Assembly (NCBI GenBank): GCA_029204225.1
Contig: CM055099.1
Coordinates: 56,767,512-56,831,511 of the forward strand
DNA: 64,000 bases
Direction: 5' to 3'
DNA from: Diphasiastrum complanatum
Taxonomy: Eukaryota > Streptophyta > Lycopodiopsida > Lycopodiales > Lycopodiaceae
A program made the translations under genes and the position numbers. Below, one piece after another: positions 34,715 to 44,767 of the stretch. The notes below the pieces were generated by a model. It saw only the letters and a list, made by a program, of their open reading frames with translations. It ran no database searches and had not been told where the DNA came from. How positions within the stretch are numbered: the first letter of the stretch is position 1; each line of letters opens with the position of its first letter.

Positions 34715-35248
34715 TGTGCCAAATCCCAAACTAATAGCAATTATAATGAGTAAAGCTAGAAGCAAGAAGAGAACAAGACATTCATGATAGCATATCAATA
34801 GAAAGCTAGAAACATAGAGATCACAATGGAATTACATTAGCAATGAAAGAAAGAGTACAATCAATGGAAATGGAGCATTGATTCATGTGGATAGGGCACA
34901 TCAGACCTAGCAATGGAGATCCCTATGGCTTACATTCACAAGGAAGCTAGAAGCTCTCACTTGCAAATGAGCCAAAAGATTCACAAAATGATGTCTCTTG
35001 CCTAGTTATAGACAATGCTCTTACTTAAATTAACTTAACTATCTTGAGGGATAGTTAGCCCTTGTTAAGTATTATTTAAACTAGATTGGGCCCTTGTTGG
35101 CCTATTATCCTTATTAATTACTTTGAAGGGCCTAAAGAGGGAACCACCTTGTTATTAAGGCTAATAGCTCCTCTTGGGCCTAAAAAGCTTACAATGGATA
35201 TTATATTGCCTTGAAAAGCTCTGATGTACTAAAAGTATATGACACTCC
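34715..35248 (-). repeat. Putative 3' LTR of gypsy-like element K, 534 bp
   Basis: On the minus strand it starts TGTCATATACTTTTAG right after a purine tract (AGTAGGGGGAG) and ends TTTGGCACA at 34715. No second copy was found, so the end is provisional. TGTCA at 34710-34714 would be one half of the target duplication. Confidence 0.45.
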
Positions 35249-35260
35249 CCCTACTTAAAC
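35249..35260 (-). promoter_or_regulatory. Putative polypurine tract of element K
   Basis: The minus strand reads AAGTAGGGGGAG immediately upstream of TGTCATATAC. Confidence 0.55.
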
Positions 35261-35535
35261 ATTTTTGCCCTAAAAAATGAAGACGCTTGTCTGGTCGCTT
35301 GTCTGGTCAGCTTGATCGTGTTGGTTAAGTAGTTATTATTGATGGAGATATGTCGTCCACAAAATTATTGTCTCATTACAGCTCCAAAGCTATTGAATTG
35401 AATCCATTTTGTTAGCTTCTGAAGGACAAAAGATGGTCGAAGAAGAGATGGATGAGACACCATATTGCTTTTTGACGATCAAATCGCAATATCCTCATTT
35501 GTCTGCTTCTTCGACATCGTAATAAATTGGATGAT

Positions 35536-36150
35536 CTATCCAATTTCTTTAGGATCATATTTTAGCATTGCATCTGGCTGTGCTGATTTGAAGATTTTGT
35601 CATATTGTTTGATAGTCACTTTGTTGCTCAATCCAAATGCTTCAATGATAGCCATTAATCTTGAATTTGAAGTGTTAAGATCCCATATGGAAGAATCATT
35701 GTCATGATCAATTCCCAATTTAGGGACTAATATGCTTTAATTGATCATTATTGGAAATAACAATTGATATTCTGATTGGACATTTATTTCCAAAAACATC
35801 GAGTGAATGAGATGCTTGCATAGAGTGATAATATCTCCTTCGCTCAAAGTCTCCACGAAAAATCTTTCATAGATTACATTATCATGTTCAAAAATATTGA
35901 TATCTCCAATATTTTGAACCACAAACTGGAAACTTTGATATAATGGATCTTTGATTATTTGTCCCATCTCATAACTAGGACAATATCCAGCTTGTATGTT
36001 ACCAGTTTCATCACATTCCGTTGTGCACTCTATACTGAATGTGAAACATTCATATAGCTCAGTTTTATTCTTGTCTCTTAATTCCATTTCATAAGAAGTC
36101 TTAGACAAGTTCTTCGGTTGAACGTGATGCAATGGTTCTTGTGATCTCAA
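35536..36150 (-). pseudogene. Unrecognised coding remnant within element K
   Basis: Two minus-strand frames, 36150-35737 and 35718-35536, with Glu/Asp/Cys-rich segments (YECFTFSIECTTECDETGN; DIINTLCKHLIH-like) and no recognisable protease, RT or integrase motif. They lie between the gag-like region and the putative 3' LTR, where pol would be expected, so K looks non-autonomous. Confidence 0.35.
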
Positions 36151-36208
36151 GAGAGATGAGGTCTTGTCTCAATGACAACTTCACTGTCTGAATTGGCCTT
36201 TGTATTGC

Positions 36209-37690
36209 TCAATTGAAAATCAATATTGAAAACGAAAATATTGTCCTCATAATCCTCCACGTCGTGTCTGCTGTTCTCAGCTGATTTTCAGTGTCCCTGC
36301 ATTGACAATGTATTTGCAAATGGAATTTTATGGGTTGATTCAAATTGGGCATTACATTTATGTTGCCGATCTTGTGTACATTCCATAGCACTACATAAAT
36401 GTTGATTGTCGATTTCCTGTAAATTCAATGGGAAATCAAGAGTTGTTGATGAAGTTGGCTGATCGATTTGTTGAATAGGCTTTTCCATCATTGGTAACTT
36501 TTTTTCCTCGTCAAATTGGACTTTTGGTTTATCCTTTGATGATGTTGATGAAGAATCATCAGATTCACTTGAATTCGTTTCCTGCATTGGATCTTCCATA
36601 CCAGGCATTTCCTCTTGATCACTACCATTTTGATTCCCAAGACATGATTGTAGCAAGTTCCCAATGTCGATTGTTCCTTCAGGATCAATATCAATGTGCT
36701 CTCCTTGATTTGAATCATGACTTCCACTATCAGATTGTTCATCATCCTCAAAATGTTGGATCCTTGAAGCTTCACCTCTTTGTTGGACATTTTGATGAAC
36801 ATTCGTTGGCACACCTCTGGCTGCTATTGATTGTTGTGCTTGTTGTTCCAACATTCTTCTGTCATTTCCAAGTCCAACCGGATATCTAGTATGACTCTGT
36901 AATATCTGTTTTCCCTTGTCCATGTCAAATCTTCAGACATCTTGAAAAGATTTTACATTTTGTGATGGAGATGGCAGTTGGAATGATGTAGATGGCTCCT
37001 TACAACTTTGACCAGCTCTCGCAATTTTGTCTTGCCCACTAGCTAGGCTAGCAAATAATTTTGTCCATTTCACCTCATCATCTTGCCGATTTTGTTTCTT
37101 TACTTGCCGATCTTGTCTCATTTCTTGCAACATTCCAACTATCAGATCTTGTGTGGCCTGCAGTTTATCTAGTACGTTTTCTTGTTGGTTTGAAACCTGC
37201 AGTTCGAAACAATAGTAATGGTGAACCACAATGGGTATGAGGAGTGGCATTATTGATAGTGCTATTATGTATGCAACGTTGCACAGGAGATGACGATTGT
37301 TCAAGCTGGCACATAGAACTCATGTACCGCAGTGCGTGCTCATCACCTTGTGAATTGCGATGATGTTTTGATTGTATTGAATATAGCTCATCATCACTGT
37401 CACTACTATAAAAACCACCATCAATATTAGATTGATTTGACTGGTATAACTCATGGGTTTTATTTTGGTCACGATAGTTTTTATCATCACTCAAACAATC
37501 TCCATATGAGTCGTGTTGCTCATATTGATCTGAATTACTGTCATTGTGCTCCCCATACTGATAATATTGATTTGAAATACCATCATTCTACTTCTCATAC
37601 TGATAATCACAATATGATTGGTCATCACATTTAGATTGATTATCAAATTCCACCTCATAGTCAGAATCAGAGTCCATTTTGACAAATCAA
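36209..37690 (-). pseudogene. Acidic gag-like ORF series of element K
   Basis: Read on the minus strand, it starts MDSDSDYEVEFDNQSKCDDQ (37678), interrupted by a stop at about 37590, and continues with Tyr/Asp/Gln/Ser-rich low-complexity sequence to 37165. A shift then gives a coiled-coil-like segment VSNQQENVLDKLQATQDLIV followed by MRQDRQ-KKQNRQDDE (37215-36933). After a stop comes MDKGKQILQSHTRYP and a long Gln/Ser/Asp/Glu-rich stretch to 36288. The acidic N-terminus, coiled coil and charged linker resemble gag proteins of some large plant gypsy elements, but no zinc knuckle or pol is present. The assignment is by layout, not by a diagnostic motif. Confidence 0.4.
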
Positions 37691-38382
37691 GGGAGAATAT
37701 GAGTCTGAAAATTTAGAAGGACCCTTATAGAAAAAATTACGAAGTTTAATTTTTGCAAGGAAATAAGCTCTTGGCAGTTTCTCCACCCACTTAAAACTCA
37801 AAGTTTTACGATGAGTGAAATTCAGAATGGTAGTTCATATACAACTGAGCACTTTTGCTTTTTATAGCGTTCAATTTCGAACTCAGATAGAGATGATATG
37901 AGGATCGAAAATAGACAAATAAAATACAAGGAAGTTTGACTGAGGGTAAAAAAGGGTCCTGAAAAAAATTGAAAAGTAATAATTACAAAATTTCAATAAC
38001 TTAGTAGTGTCAGTCTCATCGATCTGATCATTTTTACTGCACTGGAATCCGAGTTTAAACAAGAGAGTTATGTACAAGCATAGAATGAGAATAAACTGAA
38101 ATAAACAACTTAGAAAAAATGGGTTAAAGAAAAAGTCAAAATTGAATTCAATAAATTTTTGGAATCCATGAAACATTCTTGTGCTCTTAAAAGAATAGAA
38201 GGAATCGTAAAAAAATTAAATATTTATGGCAAATTTTTTTAAAATGGCTGCTCCTTTGGTGCATTCAGGTGCTCGTCAAGTATTTTACGAGTTCGTTAAA
38301 AAAAACTTAGAAAAATCGGAAAGAAAACAATTTTTTTTGACGGGCACAGAGTGTGGGGAGTGAAGAATATGATGTGAAATAT
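37691..38382. other. No gene recognised; probable leader of element K
   Basis: AT-rich sequence upstream (minus-strand sense) of the K gag-like region. No primer site or LTR was recognised. Confidence 0.35.
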
Positions 38383-38415
38383 TCCTACAGAATATTGGTG
38401 GAATATTCTGTAGGA
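38383..38415. repeat. Perfect inverted repeat, 14-bp arms, 5-nt loop
   Basis: TCCTACAGAATATT and AATATTCTGTAGGA flank GGTGG. It is followed by a GC-rich stretch and the GA microsatellite. Confidence 0.85.
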
Positions 38416-38445
38416 GGAGGCGGCCAGGGAGCGCGCTGGAGGCTG

Positions 38446-38450
<5 letters not shown>

Positions 38451-38528
<78 letters not shown>
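38451..38528. repeat. (GA)39 microsatellite
   Basis: Uninterrupted GA dinucleotides, 78 bp. The purine-rich sequence continues to the target site of element A. Confidence 0.97.
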
Positions 38529-38530
<2 letters not shown>

Positions 38531-38623
38531 AGGTAATAGGGAGGAGGGAGGGAGGGAAGGTAGGGCACCGTAGGGAGAAGGGCGCCGAAGAAGAAGGGAG
38601 TGGAAAGAAGGGAGGCAGGGGGG

Positions 38624-39305
38624 TGTTAAAAATTCACAATTCTAGCTTGACAAGTTTTGGTCATATGACTTGTAAATAGTTAGATGGTCATGATGTGGCT
38701 TGTCACACGTGCCAAATAGCATAGGATTCCATTCATAAGGATGTTCTCAAGTAGACCTAAGTGTTAGAAGCTTTGGAATGAGTCCAAATTATGCTTAGAT
38801 ACAAGGGAGAAAAAATAGGAGCTATTTTTGGTAATTTTTGCATTGTTGAGGGATCTCCAAGATTCCAACCCTAACTTGGTAGGGATGAAAGATCCACCAA
38901 AATTAGCATTAGGGATAGGTTTAGGGCTACTCATACCTGCCCAAAATCGTGATGGATCATGTATATATAGGTGATGATATCTCACCAAAATCAATCAAGC
39001 AATTTCATGTTTTTTCTCTCATAATGGTGCAATTGCTCTCTATGTTCATAATTGTTTGAGTACTTGTGATTACTAATGATTATAGGATTGAATGTAGGTC
39101 TGGTGTACAGTACTCAGACTGTGGGAGGCCGTACTTTCACACGTGTGAAGCCTTCTTCAAGGATTTGGGCCATTTAGTGAGGTTCAAGCATAGATTTTTG
39201 ATGGATTTTGATGGTTCAACTTGTGCTAATCTTATGAAATCATAATCTATTGTTTCCCTCATCATTTCAAGTGTTTTAGGATCCTTATTTGCTGTAATTT
39301 TTACA
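38624..39305 (+). repeat. 5' LTR of element A
   Basis: Starts TGTTAAAAATTC and ends TTTTTACA. TATA box TGTATATATAGG near 38959. CACACGTGCC near 38706 upstream of the TATA, and a perfect CACACGTGTG at 39138-39147, about 180 bp downstream of it, so in R or U5. Confidence 0.95.
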
Positions 39306-39318
39306 TGGTATCAGAGCC
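39306..39318 (+). promoter_or_regulatory. Primer-binding site of element A
   Basis: TGGTATCAGAGCC, complementary to the 3' end of plant initiator methionine tRNA, directly after the LTR. Confidence 0.93.
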
Positions 39319-40102
39319 TAAAGGCTGAAATGAGCTAAATCCTTGGTTTTCATTCAATTTGATCACAATTTTTGATCTAAATCTTGTGTAGATTGGATCT
39401 TAGCATCTAGTATTGATTCTAGAACTCAAAGTGAGTCAAATACATTGGAGATTGGTTTTGTGTGACTTCATTTGCAGGTGTTTAGGTGTCTAAAACCAGA
39501 GGCAAAGTTGAATTCAATTCACATTACCAAGATAGCAAGTTTTGCTTGCTCCAAGCATTGATTTCTAAGCGAGTTTTGGAGGTGATTTCATAGAGGAGGC
39601 TTTCTAGCATTCAAGGAGAGGGAAGATCAGAGTTTTGGGGACTCTTCAAGGCTGTTCTAAGGTGTAGTAGGCACCTCCTAAAGTGATTTAGGTTCAGTCC
39701 AACCATTGCTTGACTTATGCACCAAATTAGATCAATTTTTTCATCAATTTTGATCATTTTTAGTAGATTGTGTTGCATCCTCATTAAGTTCCATTTAGAT
39801 CTTTTACAAGTGATTTTGGAAGTATATTAGGTTGCTGAAATTCACTCTTGATCAGATCATTTGGAAGCTTTAATGTTCTTTATAGAAAGAGGGGCAATTC
39901 TACTAGTATTGTCTACTTCAATCAAGCAAGTGCATTGTTTCTAGTATTCTATGATTTGATTTTGTTAGAGATCATTCTTAGATCTTTATAGGAAGTCTAT
40001 TACTGATCTTTTCAGGTCCCTAAAAAGTGGGATAAGGTAGACCTTCAATCAAATCAATAGAAGTAACCTTCATTTGTGTCAAGTCCTTGATTAGGAGACT
40101 AG

Positions 40103-43100
40103 ATGGCATCTATAAATGCATATATTTTGGATACTAATGAAAGGCTCAACAAAACTAACTATTCCATATGGAAAGTTAGAATAGAATCTATCATGATCAT
40201 GCAAGATCTGATGGAAATTGTAAATGGTAAGGAGGGTGAACCTATTCATCCTCAAGAAAAAGCCAAATACATCAAGAGGTGCAATGTTGCACTACATTGC
40301 ATAAAAATGAATGTTGCAAATGAACTCTTAAGAGAGGTAGGAGATTGCACTTCAACTCAAGATGCTTGGGAGACTTTGCAAAAGGTCTATGAATCCAAGA
40401 ACCAAACTAGAATGTTAGCTTTGAAGAATCAAATCTATAGAAGCTATCAAAAGAAAGGAGAGAGTGCACATACTTTTGTCCTAAGAGTAAAAGAATTGAA
40501 CAAAGAGCTAGCCTTTATAGGTGAACCTATCAAGGATGAAGAGCTTGTTCAACTCATATTGAATGGACTAAGCTTTGAATTTGACAATTTGGTTCAGGGA
40601 TATGCAATTATGGGTAAGCTACCCATACTTGAAGAACTCCAAGGCACGCTCATGGCCGAGGAATCAAGAAGGAGCCAAATGCAAGAGAGGATGGATAGGC
40701 TTTCCATCCAAGGTGGAGATGACCAAGCTCTCTTCACCAAAGGCAAAGGCAAGTCCAAAGGCAAAGGATCAACATTCAAGAAGTCTACAAAGCTTGAGGA
40801 TCAAGAAGGACCCCCAAAGGCATCTCCATCAACCACCAAAGTCAAGAAGGACAAATCAAAGGTGAAGTGCTACTATTGTAGCAAGATGGGGCATTATGCC
40901 TCGGAATGCTTCAAGAGGAAGCAAGATCAAAGCCAAGCCAACATGAGCAAAGAGGAGGAGGAGGAGAGTTCACATGAGGACTCTCTCATGATGTCCATAT
41001 TTTCTTCAACAAGCTTCAAAGGAGAAGATCCTTGGTGGATTGACTCGGGTGCTAGTTCACACATGACTAGTAAAAGGGAGTTTTTCTCTTCTCTCTTATC
41101 TTATGATGGACCTATAAAGTCTATCTATACAGGAAATGATGAAGCTTGTAAGATTGAAGGAGTTGGTAGCATTCCCCTTTGCTTAGGATCTTCCAAAAAG
41201 ATCAACATAGAAGGTGTTTTGTACATTCCTACAATAACAAAGAATCTACTAAGTGTTGGCCAAATGGTAGACAATGGTTTCAATGTTGACTTTGCTTCAA
41301 ATGAATGTTTCATCAAGAAGAAGGGTAAGATAGTGGCTAAGGGCACTAGACTTGGCAAACTTTATAAGTTGGATGCATTTGTGGATACTAATGTTGTCAT
41401 GTTGGCCGAGAAGAGCAAGATATCTACCTTTACTTTATGGCACAAAAGACTTGGACATGTCAACTTGGGTTCCATGGAGGCTATGATCAAGGAGGAGTAT
41501 GCTTTAGGCCTACCAAGGTCTATTGGGAAGGAAGACAAGGTTTGTGAAGCTTGTGCCTTATCCAAGGCACATAAGAAGGTGTTTCCTAACTCCATCACAA
41601 AGTCATCTCATCCTCTTGAACTCATACACTCGGATGTGCACATTGCTAGCACCAAATCTAATGGAGGTTCATCCATGTTTTTAACCTTCATTGATGACTA
41701 CTCAAGATATTGTTGGGTGTTCTTACTTTCCTTCAAGTCTCAAGTATTTGATACTTTTGTAAAGTTCAAGTTGTTTGTGGAAAAGCATCATAATCATAGC
41801 ATCAAGATTCTTAGAAGTGACAATGGTGGAGAATTCATCTCCAATGAGTTCAAGGCCTTTTGTGAGGAGGAAGGGATCAAGAAAGAGACTTCTTGTCCTT
41901 ACACTCCTCAACAAAATGGAGTTGCTGAAAGAAGGAATAGAACATTATGTGAATGTTCTAAGGCTTTAAGATTAGATGCTTGTTTGCCCAAATCCTTTTG
42001 GGGTGAGTCTCTTGTATGTGCAAACTACTTGATGAATAGGGTGTCTTGCAAAGCAATTGAAGGCAAAACTCCATATGAGATGTTGTATGGAAAGAAACCC
42101 AATCTTAATCACTTGAAAGTTTTTGGGTGTATATGTTATGTGCATGTGCCATTGGAAACAAGAACCAAGGAGGATCCATCTTCCACAAGAGGGATCATGC
42201 TTGGATATGCAAGCTCAAGCAAGGGCTACAAAGTCTATCTCCCATTCTTGAACAAATTTGTTGTTTCAAGGGATGTCATCTTTGATGAACATCATATGCA
42301 TATGCTTGAAGAAGGCTCAAGTGCTCCAACAATCAAGAAGAAGATGGCCGAGGAGCAAGATCTTGGTTTTGAGGAGGAGCTCATGGAGGAGCAAGCACCA
42401 AACCCACCTATCACACCAAGGAGATCTTCAAGGGCAAAAGTGGAGCCATCAAGGCTCACATATCAAGGCAAAGGACAGCAAGTTGAGGGTATATCATCCA
42501 CTTCTTATGCTTTATCTAGTTTTGAAGAACCGTCTAATGTTGAAGATGCATTGAACTCCAAAGAATGGTATAAAGCTATGTTGGATGAGTATGATGCCTT
42601 GATTGAGAATGAAACTTGGTTGCTTGTTGAGAGACCTCAAAGGAATGTAATAGGATGCAAGTGGGTCTTCAAGCTTAAGTTGAATGCAAATGGGAGTGTT
42701 AACAAACATAAAGCAAGATTAGTTGCAAAAGGTTATGCTCAAGAGAGAGGGATAGACTATGAGGAAACTTTTGCACCCGTGGCCAAGATGGTCACAATAA
42801 GACTAATCATTGCACTTGCATCACATTTTGGATGGATTCTATGTCAAATGGATGTCTCTAATGCTTTCTTGAATGGTTTTTTGGAAGAGGATATCTATAT
42901 GGAGCAGCCACAAGGGTTCATCAAGCATGGAATGGAGAACAAAGTATGCCATCTCCAAAGAAGCATCTATGGCTTGAAGCAAGCCTCGAGATCTTGGAAT
43001 TCAAGACTACATTGCTATCTTATTTCACTTTCTTTTGTTCAAAGTGAATATGATCCCACTCTTTACATTAAGTTTGATGATGTTGGTATTGTACTTTTAC

Positions 43101-44071
43101 TCATTTATGTAGATGACATCATCATTAGTGGAAATAGTGTTGATGGTATTGAAAAAATCAAGATAGATCTATCCTTAGAGTTCAAGATAGTAGATCTAGG
43201 GTGTCTTCACTTCATCTTAGGCATAGAAGTACTTAGAGGGTCTGATTTTATCTTTATAAGTCAAGTAAACTATGCTCAAAGTCTTTTGAAGAAGTTTAAG
43301 ATGGAAGTATGCAAAAGTGTTGACACACCAATGGAGCAAGATGTAAAAGTGCCAAATGAAGATGATGAAAGATCCTTCATGGACATCACTTTGTTTAGGC
43401 AACTTATAGGTTCCTTAATGTGGATCACTATAACTAGACCAGATCTTAGCTTTAGTGTATGTAGGTTGAGCCAATCCATGCAAAAGCCATTGAATATCCA
43501 TTGGAAAAAGGCTAAGAGGATTCTAAGATACATCTCGGGTACATTGGATTTTGGGATTCTATATAGAGGAGATGTGATTAACCTTCATGCATTTGGTGAT
43601 TCAGATTTTGCAGGGGACAAGAGGGATAGGAAATCAACAAGTGCCTATTCAACTTTCATAGGAGAAGGTGTGGTTTCATGGCTTTCAAAAAAGCAAGAAA
43701 CTATATCTCTATCTTCAACCGAGGCCGAGTACAAAGCTTTGACAACCACTACAAAGGAGGTACTTTGGATCAAGAGATTATTGGTGGAACTAAAGATCAT
43801 GGATTCAGAGGAGGCACCAATCATCTACAATGACAATATATCAGCCCAACACCTTGCATCTAACCCAATCTTCCATGCAAGATCTAAGCACATTGAGATA
43901 TGCCATCACTTTGTGAGAGAAATGGTGCAAGCCAAGGAGATTGCTTTGGAGCATGTTCCAAGCAATGAATGTGTAGCTGATCTACTTACTAAACCACTTC
44001 AAAAGACACCTTTTATGAAGTTCAGATCATCACTTGGAGTGATTAGTAAAGCAATGATTGAACCAAGCTAG
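40103..44071 (+). CDS. Copia gag-pol polyprotein, element A (1322 aa)
   Basis: The single frame encodes all functions needed for copy-and-paste transposition inside cytoplasmic particles and nuclear integration. Gag spans about residues 1-250. The CCHC zinc knuckle is C256-C259-H264-C269. The aspartic protease motif WWIDSGASSH has its catalytic Asp at 314. Integrase has H447/H452/C481/C484 and the catalytic triad D511, D573, E609 (D-D-35-E). The RT palm has D917 in QMDVSNAF and D1004-D1005 in YVDD. RNase H has D1166/D1168, E1207 and D1244. The start ATG matches the gag starts of B and D (MA(T/S)...LE/D-N-RL---NY). The length is normal for plant copia. No stop or frameshift was found. Leader about 780 bp between primer site and ATG. 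Confidence 0.96.
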   Translation: MASINAYILDTNERLNKTNYSIWKVRIESIMIMQDLMEIVNGKEGEPIHPQEKAKYIKRCNVALHCIKMNVANELLREVGDCTSTQDAWETLQKVYESKNQTRMLALKNQIYRSYQKKGESAHTFVLRVKELNKELAFIGEPIKDEELVQLILNGLSFEFDNLVQGYAIMGKLPILEELQGTLMAEESRRSQMQERMDRLSIQGGDDQALFTKGKGKSKGKGSTFKKSTKLEDQEGPPKASPSTTKVKKDKSKVKCYYCSKMGHYASECFKRKQDQSQANMSKEEEEESSHEDSLMMSIFSSTSFKGEDPWWIDSGASSHMTSKREFFSSLLSYDGPIKSIYTGNDEACKIEGVGSIPLCLGSSKKINIEGVLYIPTITKNLLSVGQMVDNGFNVDFASNECFIKKKGKIVAKGTRLGKLYKLDAFVDTNVVMLAEKSKISTFTLWHKRLGHVNLGSMEAMIKEEYALGLPRSIGKEDKVCEACALSKAHKKVFPNSITKSSHPLELIHSDVHIASTKSNGGSSMFLTFIDDYSRYCWVFLLSFKSQVFDTFVKFKLFVEKHHNHSIKILRSDNGGEFISNEFKAFCEEEGIKKETSCPYTPQQNGVAERRNRTLCECSKALRLDACLPKSFWGESLVCANYLMNRVSCKAIEGKTPYEMLYGKKPNLNHLKVFGCICYVHVPLETRTKEDPSSTRGIMLGYASSSKGYKVYLPFLNKFVVSRDVIFDEHHMHMLEEGSSAPTIKKKMAEEQDLGFEEELMEEQAPNPPITPRRSSRAKVEPSRLTYQGKGQQVEGISSTSYALSSFEEPSNVEDALNSKEWYKAMLDEYDALIENETWLLVERPQRNVIGCKWVFKLKLNANGSVNKHKARLVAKGYAQERGIDYEETFAPVAKMVTIRLIIALASHFGWILCQMDVSNAFLNGFLEEDIYMEQPQGFIKHGMENKVCHLQRSIYGLKQASRSWNSRLHCYLISLSFVQSEYDPTLYIKFDDVGIVLLLIYVDDIIISGNSVDGIEKIKIDLSLEFKIVDLGCLHFILGIEVLRGSDFIFISQVNYAQSLLKKFKMEVCKSVDTPMEQDVKVPNEDDERSFMDITLFRQLIGSLMWITITRPDLSFSVCRLSQSMQKPLNIHWKKAKRILRYISGTLDFGILYRGDVINLHAFGDSDFAGDKRDRKSTSAYSTFIGEGVVSWLSKKQETISLSSTEAEYKALTTTTKEVLWIKRLLVELKIMDSEEAPIIYNDNISAQHLASNPIFHARSKHIEICHHFVREMVQAKEIALEHVPSNECVADLLTKPLQKTPFMKFRSSLGVISKAMIEPS

Positions 44072-44073
44072 AT

Positions 44074-44085
44074 AGTGAGGAGGAG
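44074..44085 (+). promoter_or_regulatory. Polypurine tract of element A
   Basis: AGTGAGGAGGAG, immediately before the 3' LTR; the same 12 bases occur at the equivalent place in element C. Confidence 0.9.
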
Positions 44086-44767
44086 TGTTAAAAATTCACA
44101 ATTCTAGCTTGACTAGTTTTGGTCATATGACTTGTAAATAGTTAGATGGTCATGATGTGGCTTGTCACACGTGCCAAATAGCATAGGATTCCATTTATAA
44201 GGATGTTCTCAAGTAGACCTAAGTGTTAGAACCTTTGGAGTGAGTCCAAATTATGCTTAGATACAAGGGAGAAAAAATAGGAGCTATTTTTGGTAATTTT
44301 TGCATTGTTGAGGGATCTCCAAGATTCCAACCCTAACTTGGTAGGGATGAAAGATCCACCAAAATTAGCATTAGGGATAGGTTTAGGGCTACTCATACCT
44401 GCCCAAAACCGTGATGGATCATGTATATATAGGTGATGATATCTCACCAAAATCAATCAAGCAATTTCATGTTTTTTCTCTCATAATGGTGCAATTGCTC
44501 TCTATGTTCATAATTGTTTGAGTACTTGTGATTACTAATGATTATAGGATTGAATGTAGGTCTGGTGTACAGTACTCAGACTGTGGGAGGCCGTACTTTC
44601 ACACGTGTGAAGCCTTCTTCAAGGATTTGGGCCATTTAGTGAGGTTCAAGCATAGATTTTTGATGGATTTTGATGGTTCAACTTGTGCTAATCTTATGAA
44701 ATCATAATCTATTGTTTCCCTCATCATTTCAAGTGTTTTAGGATCCTTATTTGCTGTAATTTTTACA
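44086..44767 (+). repeat. 3' LTR of element A
   Basis: 682 bp, equal in length to the 5' LTR. CACACGTGTG at 44600-44609. All differences from the 5' copy fall in the first half (for example GACTAG versus GACAAG). Confidence 0.95.

Larger units (their letters stand above)
38624..44767 (+). mobile_element. Complete young Ty1/copia element A, 6144 bp
   Basis: Two 682-bp LTRs, a perfect primer site, a polypurine tract, one uninterrupted gag-pol frame and a GGGGG target duplication (38619-38623 and 44768-44772). By eye the LTRs differ at about 5 positions, under 1 percent, so insertion is recent. It interrupts a purine-rich/GC-rich stretch. It is the only element here with every domain intact and could supply proteins to the RT-less relatives B, D and F, which share its primer site and purine tract. 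Confidence 0.95.

Noticed and set aside
38296-38568. Minus-strand ORF with a long Ser-Leu repeat
   Set aside because: It is the translation of the (GA)39 microsatellite.
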